From contig NZ_FCNV02000001.1 of NCBI RefSeq assembly GCF_001544615.1, positions 682,001-746,000 on the forward strand: a DNA stretch of 64,000 nucleotides, in the 5' to 3' direction. A model generated the notes under the pieces. The model was not told the origin of the DNA. It did no database searches and saw only the letters and a program-made list of their open reading frames with translations. Source of the DNA: Caballeronia concitans. GTDB lineage: Bacteria > Pseudomonadota > Gammaproteobacteria > Burkholderiales > Burkholderiaceae. The translations under genes and the position numbers were made by a program. Positions 1 to 9,989 of this stretch are shown piece by piece (positions within the stretch are counted from its first letter, which is position 1; each line of letters begins with the position of its first letter).

Positions 1-2006
1 TCGGCATTCACCATCACGTCGTTGAAGAACGTGTCCACGCTTTCACGCAACTCGGCGAGCGCGGTCAGCGCTTCCGTGTAATTGCGCGCGGCGAGCTGGC
101 TTTGCACGCGCGGCGTCACGCTCTGAATCTGCGCATACAGATTCTTCTCGGCCGCTTCGACGAGCAATTCCGGATTCACCGACGACGGCGCGCCTTGCTC
201 CGACTTCTTCAGGATGTTCGAGATGCGCTTGTTCGCCGCCGCCAGCGATGCCGCCTCGGGCAGCGACGCGAATTCGCGCACGGCGTCGAGGCGCGCGACG
301 ATGTCGTCGAGGCGCGTGGGGTTCAGGCTCAACACGGCTTCGATGTCGTTCGCTTCGAAACCGCGCTCGCGCAGCAGGCCGCGCAGACGATCGAGGAAGA
401 ACGCGTAGACGGCTTCGGTCGAATCCGCGACTTGCGGCATGCCGGCGAACTGACGCTGAGCGGCGGCGACGAGATCGCGCAGATCCACCGGCAGCTTCTT
501 TTCGAGCAGGATGCGCAACACGCCTAGCGCGTGACGGCGCAGCGCGAACGGATCTTTCTCGCCGGTCGGCGCGAGGCCGATGCCCCAGATGCCGACGATC
601 GTTTCCAGCTTGTCGGCCAGCGCCACCGCGCAGCCGACGCCCGTGGACGGCGTTTCATCGCCCGAGAAACGCGGCTGATAGTGCTCCGAGCACGCGAGCG
701 CGACTTCTTCCGGCTCGCCGTCGTGGCGCGCGTAATACGTGCCCATCGTGCCCTGCAGTTCGGGGAATTCGCCGACCATGTCGGTGAGCAAGTCGGCCTT
801 CGCGAGACGCGCGGCGCGGCGCGTGAGCGCGGCATCGACGCCGACCATCGGCGCGATCTCGCCCGCGAGCGCTTCAAGACGCTCGACGCGCTGCAACGTC
901 GAACCCAGCTTGTTGTGATACACGACGTTCGCGAGCAGCGGCACGCGCTCCTCCAGCCGCTTCTTCTTGTCCTGCGTGAAGAAGAACTTGGCATCCGCGA
1001 GGCGCGGGCGCACCACGCGCTCGTTGCCTTCGACGATCTCGGCGGGCGTCCGCGTATCGATGTTCGACACGATCAGAAAGCGCGAGCGCAGCTTGCCGTT
1101 CTGGTCGGTGAGCGCGAAATACTTCTGGTTCGTCTGCATCGTGAGGATCAGGCATTCCTGCGGCACCTGCAGGAATTCCTCGTCGAAGCGGCACTGATAC
1201 ACGACCGGCCATTCGACGAGCGCGTTCACTTCATCGAGCAGCGCTTCCGGCATCACGACGCGATCCTCGCCCGCGAACGCCTGCAACTGCGTGCGGATGG
1301 ACTCGCGGCGATCGTCGAAATTCGCGACGACGTGCGCCTTCGTGCGCAGCGTTTCCGCGTAGTCGTCGGCGTGCGCGATCGGCACGAAGCCTTCCGACAT
1401 GAATCGATGGCCGATGGTCGTATCGCCCGCATCGACGCCGAGCGCGCTCACCGGCACGACCTTGCCGCCATGCAGCGCGACGAGGCGCTGCACCGGGCGC
1501 ACGAACTGCACGTTGGTGCCGTCCGGACGCTGATAGGTCATGACCTTCGGAATCGGCAGCTTGCCGAGCGTTTCGTCGAGCGCGGCTTGCAGGCCGTCCG
1601 CGAGCGTCGCACCGGGCGCGGCATAGCGCAGGAAGAACGCTTCGGCCTTGCCGTCCTGCGCGCGTTCGAGTTCGTCGAGCGGGAAGTCGGGGAAGCCGAG
1701 CGCCGCGAGCTTCTTGGCGAGCGGCGGCGTGGGATTGCCTTCTTTATCGAGCGCGACGGAAACCGGCAGCACTTTTTCGCGCACCTGCTTTTCCGGCGCG
1801 ACATCGCGCACATTGCGGATGAGCACGGCGAGGCGGCGGGGCGTCGCATATTTTTCGAACGATGCCGCGCCGTCGATCAGATCGCGCGCAGCCAGGCGCT
1901 CGACGATGCCTTCGGCGAATGCAGTGCCGAGACGCGCGAGCGCTTTCGGCGGCAGTTCTTCGGTGAGCAGCTCGACGAGCAGAGAAGCGTGATTGGATTG
2001 CGTCAT
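1..2006 (-). CDS. glyS: Glycyl-tRNA synthetase beta subunit (partial, C-terminus outside window)
   Basis: Beta subunit of the heterotetrameric class II glycyl-tRNA synthetase, which charges tRNA-Gly in the cytoplasm. About 668 codons are visible, beginning [20 protein letters not shown], the usual GlyS N-terminus. The family is about 690-700 residues, so only the last few tens of residues of the anticodon-binding end are missing beyond base 1. The ATG at 2006 lies 17 nt after the glyQ stop, giving the standard glyQ-glyS operon. The reading frame is intact throughout. The alpha subunit upstream supplies the catalytic core. The beta subunit supplies tRNA binding and is needed for activity, as known for the bacterial alpha2beta2 family. 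Confidence 0.97.
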   Translation of the reverse strand, partial: MTQSNHASLLVELLTEELPPKALARLGTAFAEGIVERLAARDLIDGAASFEKYATPRRLAVLIRNVRDVAPEKQVREKVLPVSVALDKEGNPTPPLAKKLAALGFPDFPLDELERAQDGKAEAFFLRYAAPGATLADGLQAALDETLGKLPIPKVMTYQRPDGTNVQFVRPVQRLVALHGGKVVPVSALGVDAGDTTIGHRFMSEGFVPIAHADDYAETLRTKAHVVANFDDRRESIRTQLQAFAGEDRVVMPEALLDEVNALVEWPVVYQCRFDEEFLQVPQECLILTMQTNQKYFALTDQNGKLRSRFLIVSNIDTRTPAEIVEGNERVVRPRLADAKFFFTQDKKKRLEERVPLLANVVYHNKLGSTLQRVERLEALAGEIAPMVGVDAALTRRAARLAKADLLTDMVGEFPELQGTMGTYYARHDGEPEEVALACSEHYQPRFSGDETPSTGVGCAVALADKLETIVGIWGIGLAPTGEKDPFALRRHALGVLRILLEKKLPVDLRDLVAAAQRQFAGMPQVADSTEAVYAFFLDRLRGLLRERGFEANDIEAVLSLNPTRLDDIVARLDAVREFASLPEAASLAAANKRISNILKKSEQGAPSSVNPELLVEAAEKNLYAQIQSVTPRVQSQLAARNYTEALTALAELRESVDTFFNDVMVNA

Positions 2007-2023
2007 TGTTCTGTCTTGCCTCG

Positions 2024-3040
2024 TCAAGCCTGATCGATGTTGCCGGGAGTGCTTTCGACCTTCAGCGGCGGCGCCCACGCGGGACGCGCGGCTTCCTGCT
2101 GGTCGGTGATGAGTTCGGCCGCGCCGCGCACGGGATTGCCGAGCATCGGGAAACCGAGGGCTTCGCGGGAATCGTAATAGGCCTGCGCGACGAGACGCGA
2201 CAGCGCCCGGATGCGCCCGATATACGCCGCGCGCTCCGTCACGGAAATCGCGCCGCGTGCGTCGAGCAGATTGAACGTGTGGCCGGCCTTCAGCACGAGT
2301 TCGTAGGCAGGCAGCGCGAGCTTCGCGTCGATCATCTTCTTGGCTTCGGCTTCGTAGCTGTTGAAGAACGTGAACAGGAGATCGACGTTCGCGTGCTCGA
2401 AGTTATACGTGGACTGCTCGACCTCGTTCTGGTGATAGACGTCGCCATACGTGAGGCGGCGCAGTTCACGGCCGTTCGGGCCGTCTTCTTCCCACTCGGT
2501 CCAGATGAGGTCGTAGACGTTCTCGACCTTTTGCAGATACATCGCGAGGCGTTCGAGACCGTAGGTAATTTCGCCGAGCACCGGCTTGCAGTCGATGCCG
2601 CCCACTTGCTGGAAGTACGTGAACTGCGTCACTTCCATGCCGTTCAGCCACACTTCCCAGCCGAGGCCCCACGCGCCGAGCGTCGGATTTTCCCAGTCGT
2701 CCTCGACGAAGCGTACGTCGTTTTGCTTCAGATCGAAGCCGAGCGCTTCGAGCGAGCCAAGGTACAGATCGAGGATGTTTTCAGGCGCGGGTTTCAGCAC
2801 GACCTGATACTGGTAGTAATGCTGCAGCCGGTTCGGATTCTCGCCGTAGCGGCCGTCTTTCGGGCGGCGCGACGGCTGGACGTAAGCGGCGCGCCACGGC
2901 TCGGGGCCGATTGCGCGCAGGAACGTGTGGACGTGCGAGGTGCCCGCGCCGACTTCCATGTCGATCGGCTGGAGAAGCGCGCAGCCCTTGTCGTTCCAGT
3001 AGGACTGCAGCGTCAGGATGATTTGCTGAAAGGTGAGCAT
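2024..3040 (-). CDS. glyQ: Glycyl-tRNA synthetase alpha subunit
   Basis: Catalytic alpha subunit of glycyl-tRNA synthetase, which activates glycine with ATP. The 338-residue protein opens [20 protein letters not shown] and carries the family signature around residues 30-60 ([20 protein letters not shown]), followed by the class II core with YQVVLKP and [22 protein letters not shown]. coli GlyQ is about 300 residues, so this one has a C-terminal tail of about 30 residues. It is immediately upstream of glyS and downstream of lnt on the same strand. The gap to lnt (3041-3212) is about 170 nt, so a separate promoter there is possible but was not identified. Confidence 0.97.
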   Translation of the reverse strand: MLTFQQIILTLQSYWNDKGCALLQPIDMEVGAGTSHVHTFLRAIGPEPWRAAYVQPSRRPKDGRYGENPNRLQHYYQYQVVLKPAPENILDLYLGSLEALGFDLKQNDVRFVEDDWENPTLGAWGLGWEVWLNGMEVTQFTYFQQVGGIDCKPVLGEITYGLERLAMYLQKVENVYDLIWTEWEEDGPNGRELRRLTYGDVYHQNEVEQSTYNFEHANVDLLFTFFNSYEAEAKKMIDAKLALPAYELVLKAGHTFNLLDARGAISVTERAAYIGRIRALSRLVAQAYYDSREALGFPMLGNPVRGAAELITDQQEAARPAWAPPLKVESTPGNIDQA

Positions 3041-3212
3041 GATTGCCTTGGATGCGGACCGGGCGGCGGCGCCGATGGTGTGTCGGCGGCGCGGCTCCGA
3101 GGCTCGGCTGAAGTGCTAAAACCTTGAATTTTAGCTGGAACGCGGGATGGGCGGGACTTTTTGGGACGTGCGGGGCGCGCCGTTGCATCGCGCGATGCGC
3201 GCTCGCATTCCG

Positions 3213-4892
3213 TTACGTGCGTTCGACGCGCTTGCGTTTTCCCGCCGGCGCGAACGCAAATCCGAACGCCAGCAACAGCAGCGACACGGCAATCACCGTG
3301 GCATTCCCGCTCGTCACATAAGGCGTGCGCCCCGACGTGCCTTGCACGCGCGCTTCGAGCACGCCGGTCGTGAAAGTCGGCAGCTTCGAGACGACATCGC
3401 CGTTGGCCGCGATCACCGCCGTCATGCCGGTGTTCGTCGCGCGCAGCATCGGCCGGCCGGTTTCGATCGAACGCATGCGCGCAATCTGCAAATGCTGATC
3501 GAGCGCGATGGTATTGCCGAACCACGCGAGGTTCGTCGAATTGACGAGCACGCCTGCGGGCGCTTGCTGCTCGCGGATGGTGCGTGCAATTTCTTCGCCG
3601 AAAATGTCCTCGTAGCAGATATCGACGGCGATCGGCTGGTTGTGCACGAAGAACGCCTTCTGCGCGATCGGGCCGCGCGCGAGATCGCCGAGCGGAATGC
3701 CCATCAGGTTCACGAACCAGTGAAAGCCGAGCGGCACGAATTCACCGAACGGCACGAGATGATGCTTGTCGTAGCGATAAACGTCGTTCACGCCCGGCGT
3801 GATGCCGAAGAGACTGTTGGTGAAATCGGTCACGCGCCCGTCGGGAAGCACGGTCACGCCGATCGCGCCGAAGAGGATCGACGAGTTCGTATGGTCCGCG
3901 AAGCCGCGCATCGCAGCCGCGAAATCCGGCGGCACTTGCGCCGCGAGCACCGGCAGCGCAGTCTCCGGCGTGACGATGAGATCGGCCGGCTTCTCGGTGA
4001 TGAGCCGCTTGTACAGCGCGAGCGATTCATCCACGCCTGCCTGCTCGAACTTCATCTCCTGTTTGACGTTGCCTTGCAGAAGGCGCACGTCGAGCGGCGC
4101 GTTGGCGGGCGTCGTCCATCGGATGAGCGACAGCAGCGTGCCCGCGACGATCAGCACGAGCGCAATCGCCGCCGGCATCAGCGCACGCGCGCCACGCCCC
4201 GTTCGCCGCAGATGGAAGACCGCCTGCACGACGAGCGCCGCGACCAGCGCCAGCACCCAGCCGACGCCGTACACACCCGCGATCGCGCCGTATCCGGCGA
4301 GCGGTCCATCGACTTGCGCATAGCCGCTCGCGAGCCACGGAAAGCCGGTGAACACGAGTCCGCGCAGCCATTCGCCGAGCGCCCACGCGCTCGCGAACGC
4401 GAATGCGCCGTGCCAAGTCGGGGCGTAGCGCGGGGACGCGTCGATGTCGCGGGCGGTGAGCGCGTCTTCATCACCGAAGCGCGCGCGTCCGGCGACCAGC
4501 GACCAGATCACGCTCGATGCCGCCGGATACACGGCGAGATAGAGCGAGAACAGCGCGACCGCGGCGGCGGCGAGCGGCGCGGCCATGCCGCCATAGAAGT
4601 GCATGCTGACGTAGAGCCACCAGACGCCCGTCACGAAGTTGCCGAAGCCGAACGCCCAGCCCGTCAGCGCCGCGCTTTTCCAGCCGCTCGTGCGCGAGAG
4701 CCACGCGAAGAACAACGCGAAGATGACGAGTTCGAGCCATCCGCCGTGCGGCATCGGCGCGAACGAAAGCGTGTTCGCCGCGCCGAGCACGGCGGCGACG
4801 AGGTAATGCCAGAAGGGAAGCGCGCGGGGCGTGATCGACGCGGTCTCGGCGTTGCGTCGCCACGGGAACATGCGAAACGATGAATCGGCCAT
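3213..4892 (-). CDS. lnt: Apolipoprotein N-acyltransferase
   Basis: Inner-membrane enzyme that adds the third acyl chain to the N-terminal cysteine of apolipoproteins, the last step of lipoprotein maturation. The 559-residue protein has an N-terminal half rich in membrane segments (APMPHGGWLELVIFALFFAW and later segments) and a C-terminal nitrilase-type domain. The three catalytic regions are visible: VTPETALPV (Glu), the lysine region near YRYDKHHLVPFGEF, and DICYEDIFG (Cys). The start at 4892 (MADSSFRMFPW) is chosen because longer versions run back into corC. No good ribosome binding site is seen, and Met at 4871 is an alternative. It follows corC by 79 nt, the usual corC-lnt order. Confidence 0.95.
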   Translation of the reverse strand: MADSSFRMFPWRRNAETASITPRALPFWHYLVAAVLGAANTLSFAPMPHGGWLELVIFALFFAWLSRTSGWKSAALTGWAFGFGNFVTGVWWLYVSMHFYGGMAAPLAAAAVALFSLYLAVYPAASSVIWSLVAGRARFGDEDALTARDIDASPRYAPTWHGAFAFASAWALGEWLRGLVFTGFPWLASGYAQVDGPLAGYGAIAGVYGVGWVLALVAALVVQAVFHLRRTGRGARALMPAAIALVLIVAGTLLSLIRWTTPANAPLDVRLLQGNVKQEMKFEQAGVDESLALYKRLITEKPADLIVTPETALPVLAAQVPPDFAAAMRGFADHTNSSILFGAIGVTVLPDGRVTDFTNSLFGITPGVNDVYRYDKHHLVPFGEFVPLGFHWFVNLMGIPLGDLARGPIAQKAFFVHNQPIAVDICYEDIFGEEIARTIREQQAPAGVLVNSTNLAWFGNTIALDQHLQIARMRSIETGRPMLRATNTGMTAVIAANGDVVSKLPTFTTGVLEARVQGTSGRTPYVTSGNATVIAVSLLLLAFGFAFAPAGKRKRVERT

Positions 4893-4971
4893 TGAATGCG
4901 GGGAGGGCTTGTCGAGAGGGGGCAGTGCGTTGACGCTGTGCGTGGCGACGAACCTGCGCCACGCCGCGCGG

Positions 4972-5874
4972 TCAGTCGCGCAGTTCGCCCTCGTCGTCGC
5001 CGGTGTGAGGCTGTTGCGCGAGATTCGGCACGCGCCGAACCAGAAGAACGTGAATCTGCCGGGCATCGCCGCGCAGAATTTCGAAGGCGAAATCGTCGAT
5101 GCGGACCTTCTCGCCACGATGCGGCACGCGTCCGAAGCGATGCGTGACCAGCCCGCCGATGGTATCGACTTCCTCGTCCGAGAAATCGGTGCCGAACTGC
5201 TCGTTGAACTGTTCGATGCCCGTCAACGCGCGCACGCGAAACCTTCCGTCCGGCGATGCGATGATGTTGCCGGCTTCCTCGTCGAAGTCGTATTCGTCCT
5301 CGATGTCGCCGACGATCTGTTCCAGCACGTCTTCGATGGTGATGAGGCCCGCGACGCCGCCGTATTCGTCGACGACGATGGCAATGTGATTGCGATTCAC
5401 GCGGAAGTCGTGCAGCAGCACGTTCAGGCGCTTGGACTCGGGAATGAACACGGCGGGGCGCAGCATGCCGCGCACGTCGAACTCTTCTTCGGCGTAATAG
5501 CGCAGCAGGTCCTTGGCGAGCAGCACGCCGATGATGTTGTCGCGATTGCCTTCGTACACCGGATAGCGTGAGTGCGCTTTTTCGAGCACGAAGGGAATGA
5601 ATTCGGCGGGCGTTTCCGCGATATTGATGGCGTCCATCTGGGCGCGCGGAATCATGATGTCGCGGGCGCAGAGATCGGACACCTGAAAGACGCCTTCGAT
5701 CATGGAGAGCGAATCGGCGTCGAGCAGGTTGCGCTCGTGGGCGTCCTGAAGCACTTCGAGAAGCTCGTCGCGCGACTCGGGTTCGTGCGAGATGAAGTCG
5801 GTCAGGCGTTCGAGCAGCGAGCGCTTTTCGGCTGGTTTGTCGGAATGTCGTCGACTGGGATAAGGTTCGTTCAT
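4972..5874 (-). CDS. corC: CorC/HlyC-family CBS-domain protein
   Basis: Cytoplasmic protein with paired CBS domains, related to CorC (magnesium and cobalt efflux). It has 300 residues, near the family norm. A CBS pair spans roughly residues 65-195 (VSDLCARDIMIPRAQMDAI, then VVDEYGGVAGLITIEDVLEQ), followed by an acidic linker EDEYDFDEEAG and the CorC_HlyC C-terminal domain ending IHVLLVRR. It lacks the membrane DUF21 domain of larger relatives, as CorC does. It lies between chaC and lnt. In enterobacteria the gene sits in a ybeZ-ybeY-corC-lnt operon, and the same order is kept here apart from the inserted chaC. The precise transport role is inferred from family only. Confidence 0.93.
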   Translation of the reverse strand: MNEPYPSRRHSDKPAEKRSLLERLTDFISHEPESRDELLEVLQDAHERNLLDADSLSMIEGVFQVSDLCARDIMIPRAQMDAINIAETPAEFIPFVLEKAHSRYPVYEGNRDNIIGVLLAKDLLRYYAEEEFDVRGMLRPAVFIPESKRLNVLLHDFRVNRNHIAIVVDEYGGVAGLITIEDVLEQIVGDIEDEYDFDEEAGNIIASPDGRFRVRALTGIEQFNEQFGTDFSDEEVDTIGGLVTHRFGRVPHRGEKVRIDDFAFEILRGDARQIHVLLVRRVPNLAQQPHTGDDEGELRD

Positions 5875-6063
5875 AGCGGAGCGCCCGGGACGTCCCGGGC
5901 GCGAATTAACGGAAAGTTAAGCATACACCAAGGCAAATTGCGGCCTGCGTGGTGCGGCGCGCGCATCGGATGGTTCGAACATCCTAGCCGAAAAATGTGC
6001 GAAAACCGTGTCCACGGCGCAGCGTTAGCCATTCGGATAAGGGCCGGCGCCGTCCGGGGCCGG

Positions 6064-6762
6064 CTACTCGCGCTCGCCTGCATTTTTATGGCACCGCCGC
6101 AGCAGCGCCTCCAGCGCGCGGTCCGGCATGCCGCTTTCGCGCAGCGCTTCCACCGTGCGGCTGACGTAATCGAGCGTGGTGCCGTACCGGCCGCTCGCGC
6201 AGCCGAACACCGTGCGGATGACCGGATCGGCGAGCTTGCCGGTGTACGACGTCGCATCGCGGCGCATGACGAAAGCGAGCGCCTCGACGCGCCGTCCGTC
6301 GGCCAGCGTGCAAGGCAGCCACGCCGGCCGATACGACGCCATCGACATTTCGCGCCGCCACAGCACGTCGAGATGCTCCGTCGCGTCCGCGCCGCCGAGC
6401 CGGAACGCCATGCCGGTGCAGGAGCCGCCGCGATCGAGCGCAAGCACGAGGCCCGGCTGTTCGGGCGTTCCGCGATTCACCCGCGACCAGAGATAGAGCC
6501 CGCGATGATAGCCGTGAACCTTGCCGCGCACGGCTTCGAGCGTCGGCAATCCGGGGTTCCAGATGAGCGACCCATAGCCGAAAAGCCACAAGTCCGACCG
6601 CCCGTCCCAGTGGGCGAGGGCGGCCTCTCGCGACGCTGCGAGCTCTTCGTCGGTCAAAAGCGCCGTTTCTTCGAGCGCGGGCGGATAGTCCGGGCACGGC
6701 GGCGCCGGATCGTGCGGGGTGATGTCGGGATCGGATGTAGGCTCGGGCGTTTTGTCGTTCAC
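6064..6762 (-). CDS. chaC: ChaC-type gamma-glutamylcyclotransferase
   Basis: Predicted glutathione-specific gamma-glutamylcyclotransferase, which splits glutathione into 5-oxoproline and Cys-Gly in the cytoplasm. The 232-residue protein has the substrate-loop motif FGYGSLIWNPG near residues 60-70 and a candidate catalytic glutamate in WRREM, both typical of ChaC. The first 40 residues are acidic and proline-rich (PDITPHDPAPPCPDYPP) and probably disordered. It is inserted between ybeY (47 nt upstream) and corC (189 nt downstream), so it may be co-transcribed with ybeY. Another gamma-glutamyl enzyme (Ggt, 12785-14422) occurs nearby, though in a different transcription unit. Confidence 0.9.
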   Translation of the reverse strand: MNDKTPEPTSDPDITPHDPAPPCPDYPPALEETALLTDEELAASREAALAHWDGRSDLWLFGYGSLIWNPGLPTLEAVRGKVHGYHRGLYLWSRVNRGTPEQPGLVLALDRGGSCTGMAFRLGGADATEHLDVLWRREMSMASYRPAWLPCTLADGRRVEALAFVMRRDATSYTGKLADPVIRTVFGCASGRYGTTLDYVSRTVEALRESGMPDRALEALLRRCHKNAGERE

Positions 6763-6809
6763 GGCGCGTCGGAAGCAGCGGATCGGCTGGCTGAGAACTC
6801 AGGTCAAGT

Positions 6810-7274
6810 TCAGGTCAGCGGGACGTAAGGATCGGAGAAACCCAGAGCCTTCATGATATCCGTCTCGATCGATTCCATCTCTTCCGCCTCGCTTTCAATC
6901 TCGTGATCGTAGCCCTGCGCGTGCAGCGTGCCGTGGACGATCAGATGCGCGTAATGCGCGGCGAGCGGCTTGCCCTGTTCGGTGGCTTCGCGCTCGACCA
7001 CGGGACAGCAAAGAATCAGATCGCCCGCGACAGGATCCTCCTCCGATTCGGCGTATGCGAAAGTCAGCACGTTCGTCGCGTAATCCTTCTGACGATACGT
7101 GCGATTCAGCATGCGGCCTTCTTCCTCGTCGACGAAGCGCACGGTCAATTCGGCGTCCGCGAACAGCGACGCCTTGATCCAGCGCGCGACCGTCGCACGC
7201 GGCAGCATGGCCTTGTGCGACGGAAACGCTTTTGCTGCGGGAAACTGCAGGGTGAGCGTGAGGCGAGGCATCAT
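6810..7274 (-). CDS. ybeY: Endoribonuclease YbeY (rRNA maturation)
   Basis: Metal-dependent endoribonuclease for 16S rRNA 3' end processing and ribosome quality control. At 154 residues it matches E. coli YbeY (155). The zinc-binding signature [11 protein letters not shown] (HxxxHxxGYDH) is complete near residues 115-125. The ATG at 7274 overlaps the phoH stop as ATGA, implying translational coupling. A second in-frame ATG directly follows at 7271, so the protein starts MMPRLTL or MPRLTL. A longer in-frame reading upstream lies inside phoH and is rejected. The phoH-ybeY pairing is conserved widely in proteobacteria. Confidence 0.96.
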   Translation of the reverse strand: MMPRLTLTLQFPAAKAFPSHKAMLPRATVARWIKASLFADAELTVRFVDEEEGRMLNRTYRQKDYATNVLTFAYAESEEDPVAGDLILCCPVVEREATEQGKPLAAHYAHLIVHGTLHAQGYDHEIESEAEEMESIETDIMKALGFSDPYVPLT

Positions 7275-8413
7275 TCCGCTTTCTGTGACTGCTGCGCGGC
7301 GCGCGCCGCTTCGGCGATGGCGGCGTCTTTCTGCGACTGCGCGTCGTAAGCCTCGACGATGCGCGCCACGAGCGGATGCCGCACCACGTCGGCCGACGAA
7401 AAGCGCGTCATCGCGATGCCGCGCACTTCCGACAGCACATGCTGCGCTTCGATCAAACCGCTCTTGTGGCCGCGCGGCAGGTCGACCTGGGTGGTGTCGC
7501 CCGTCACGACCGCCTTCGAACCGAAGCCGATGCGCGTCAGGAACATCTTCATCTGTTCGGGCGTGGTGTTCTGCGCCTCGTCCAAGATGATGAACGCGTG
7601 ATTGAGCGTGCGGCCGCGCATGTACGCGAGCGGCGCGATCTCGATCATCTGGCGCTCGAACATCTTCGCGGTCTTGTCGAAACCGAGGAGATCGTAGAGC
7701 GCGTCGTACAGCGGACGCAGGTACGGATCGACTTTTTGCGCCAGATCGCCCGGCAGAAAACCGAGCCGCTCGCCCGCTTCGACGGCCGGACGCGTCAGCA
7801 CGATGCGCTTGACCTGATCGCGTTCGAGCGCATCGACCGCGCACGCGACCGCCAGATACGTCTTGCCCGTGCCCGCCGGCCCGATGCCGAACGTCACGTC
7901 ATGCGCCACGATCTGCCGCAGATATTCGCGCTGCGCAGGCGTTCTGCCGCGCAGATCGGCACGGCGCGTGTACAGCTTCGGGCCGTGGTCCTCGTCTTCG
8001 CCGAGGTCCATCGTGGCGCTCGGCTCGTCGAACGGATGATCCGGGTCGCCGCGAAAACGCGGATCGACCTGGACATCGTCTTCGCCGTTTTGCTGCGCTT
8101 CCTTTGCAAGACGCGTGGCGTGGCGCGCTTCGACCAGCGCGAGCTGGATGTCGTCGACGGAAATGGGATCGCGTGCGCGGTTGTAGAAGTTCTCGAGCGC
8201 GGCGAGCGCCACTTTTGCGCCACGGCCGCGAATCGAAATCTTGTGACCGCGCCGCGACAAGGTCACATCGAGCGCCTGTTCGATCTGGCGCAGGTTTTCG
8301 TCGAGCGGGCCGCAGAGGTTGGCGAGCCGCGCGTTGTCCTCGCGCGGGGCGGTGAATTCGAGATGCTGCTGAGGAGCGTTCTTCAAGGCGGGGTGGGAGT
8401 CCTTTCCGGTCAC
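7271..8413 (-). CDS. phoH: PhoH-like ATPase (YbeZ)
   Basis: PhoH/YbeZ family P-loop ATPase, thought to be an RNA-acting partner of YbeY. It has 380 residues. Residues 1-100 hold a KH-like N-terminal part ([18 protein letters not shown]). The Walker A motif GPAGTGKT is at 178-185, and the Walker B motif FIILDEAQN is near 270-280, followed by [18 protein letters not shown] typical of PhoH. An acidic linker (residues 110-145) separates the two parts. The gene starts 6 nt after the miaB stop and ends overlapping ybeY, so miaB-phoH-ybeY is a tight operon. Confidence 0.95.
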   Translation of the reverse strand: MTGKDSHPALKNAPQQHLEFTAPREDNARLANLCGPLDENLRQIEQALDVTLSRRGHKISIRGRGAKVALAALENFYNRARDPISVDDIQLALVEARHATRLAKEAQQNGEDDVQVDPRFRGDPDHPFDEPSATMDLGEDEDHGPKLYTRRADLRGRTPAQREYLRQIVAHDVTFGIGPAGTGKTYLAVACAVDALERDQVKRIVLTRPAVEAGERLGFLPGDLAQKVDPYLRPLYDALYDLLGFDKTAKMFERQMIEIAPLAYMRGRTLNHAFIILDEAQNTTPEQMKMFLTRIGFGSKAVVTGDTTQVDLPRGHKSGLIEAQHVLSEVRGIAMTRFSSADVVRHPLVARIVEAYDAQSQKDAAIAEAARAAQQSQKAE

Positions 8414-8419
8414 GTTCGA

Positions 8420-9796
8420 TTAATTGGCCAGCTCCGGCGCGGCCGTTTCCGGTGCGAGCACCAGCGCTCCGCGCAGCGAATGCGGATACGCGTGATTGAT
8501 CTCGACATCGATCATCTGGCCGATCAGCCGCACATGCGACGCGAGCGGCGCCGGGAAATTCACGACGCGATTGTTCGCGGTGCGCCCGGCGAGTTCGCTC
8601 GGGTCCTTGCGCGACGGCCCTTCGACGAGAATGCGCTGCACCGAGCCGACCATCGAATTGCTGATTCTCACGACGTTTTCCTCGATCGTCGCCTGCAGAT
8701 GCTGCAGGCGCTTGAGCTTGACTTCGCGCGGCGTGTCGTCGTGCAGATTCGCAGCGGGCGTGCCCGGACGCGGGCTGTAGATGAACGAGAAACTCGTGTC
8801 GTAACTCATCTCGTCGACGAGCGCCATCATCTTTGCGAAATCTTCCTCGGTTTCGCCCGGGAAGCCGACGATGAAGTCCGTTGACAGGGACAAATCCGGG
8901 CGAATGGCACGCAGACGGCGAATGACCGACTTGTATTCCAGCACGGTGTAGCCGCGCTTCATCGCCATCAGGATGCGGTCCGAGCCGTGCTGCACCGGCA
9001 AATGCAGATGCGAGACGAGCTTCGGTACCTTCGCGTAGGTGTCGATGAGGCGCTGCGTGAATTCCTTCGGGTGCGAAGTCGTATAACGAATGCGTTCGAT
9101 GCCCGGCACGTCCGCCACGTACTCGATCAGCGTCGCGAAATCCGCGATCTCGTGCGACCCGGCAGTGAGCGCGCCGCGATAGGCGTTGACATTCTGGCCG
9201 AGCAGCGTGACTTCGCGCACGCCCTGATCGGCGAGGCCGGCGACTTCAGTGAGCACGTCGTCGAGCGGGCGCGACACTTCCTCGCCGCGCGTATAAGGCA
9301 CGACGCAATAGCTGCAGTACTTGCTGCAACCTTCCATGATCGAAACGAACGCACTCGGGCCTTCGACGCGCGCCGGCGGCAAGTGATCGAACTTCTCAAT
9401 TTCCGGGAACGTGATGTCCACTTGCGCGCGGCCGGTGGAACGCCGCTTGTCGATCATGTCCGGCAGCCGATGCAGGGTCTGCGGCCCGAACACGAGGTCG
9501 ACGTAAGGTGCGCGGGAGACGATCGACGCGCCTTCCTGGCTTGCGACGCAGCCGCCGACGCCAATCAGCAGGTTCGGATTCGCTTCTTTCAGTTCGCGCA
9601 CGCGGCCGAGGTCCGAGAACACTTTCTCCTGCGCTTTTTCGCGCACGGAACAGGTGTTGAACAGAATGACGTCCGCGTCTTCGGGGGTATCGGTCTTGAC
9701 GAGTCCTTCCGCCGCGCCGAGTACGTCGACCATCTTGTCGGAGTCGTACTCGTTCATCTGGCAGCCGAAGGTCTTTACATATACTTTCTTGGTCAT
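8420..9796 (-). CDS. miaB: tRNA-2-methylthio-N6-dimethylallyladenosine synthase
   Basis: Radical-SAM methylthiotransferase that converts i6A37 to ms2i6A37 in tRNAs reading UNN codons. It has 458 residues. The N-terminal UPF0004 domain carries Cys12, Cys49 and Cys83 for the auxiliary iron-sulfur cluster. The radical-SAM motif CSKYCSYC is at 157-164, and a C-terminal TRAM domain ends near HSLRGALVL. The start [13 protein letters not shown] at 9796 is the conserved family start; a longer in-frame reading upstream has no family character. It acts on the product of MiaA, which is encoded at 31366-32322 in this window. A -10-like TATAAT on this strand lies at about 9908-9913. Confidence 0.97.
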   Translation of the reverse strand: MTKKVYVKTFGCQMNEYDSDKMVDVLGAAEGLVKTDTPEDADVILFNTCSVREKAQEKVFSDLGRVRELKEANPNLLIGVGGCVASQEGASIVSRAPYVDLVFGPQTLHRLPDMIDKRRSTGRAQVDITFPEIEKFDHLPPARVEGPSAFVSIMEGCSKYCSYCVVPYTRGEEVSRPLDDVLTEVAGLADQGVREVTLLGQNVNAYRGALTAGSHEIADFATLIEYVADVPGIERIRYTTSHPKEFTQRLIDTYAKVPKLVSHLHLPVQHGSDRILMAMKRGYTVLEYKSVIRRLRAIRPDLSLSTDFIVGFPGETEEDFAKMMALVDEMSYDTSFSFIYSPRPGTPAANLHDDTPREVKLKRLQHLQATIEENVVRISNSMVGSVQRILVEGPSRKDPSELAGRTANNRVVNFPAPLASHVRLIGQMIDVEINHAYPHSLRGALVLAPETAAPELAN

Positions 9797-9989
9797 GAAT
9801 GGGTCGCCGGTCGCAGTGGTTAACCTGGGGGCGTAAAAAGAGAATTGAAGAGGATGCGCGGTTTTTTGCAGCAAACTGCACCGCTTTTGCTTGTAATTTA
9901 GCCCGACATTATAGCCCTGCTTGCAAATCATGACGTTGGGGCCGGGCGGCGCGTGGCGCGCCGTGACGGCTCCGTTCGGAAGCATGCGA

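Noticed and set aside
531-2033. A 500-residue open frame on the plus strand across glyS
   Set aside because: It is the antisense shadow of glyS, Arg/His-rich, with no family motifs; glyS motifs on the minus strand are unambiguous.
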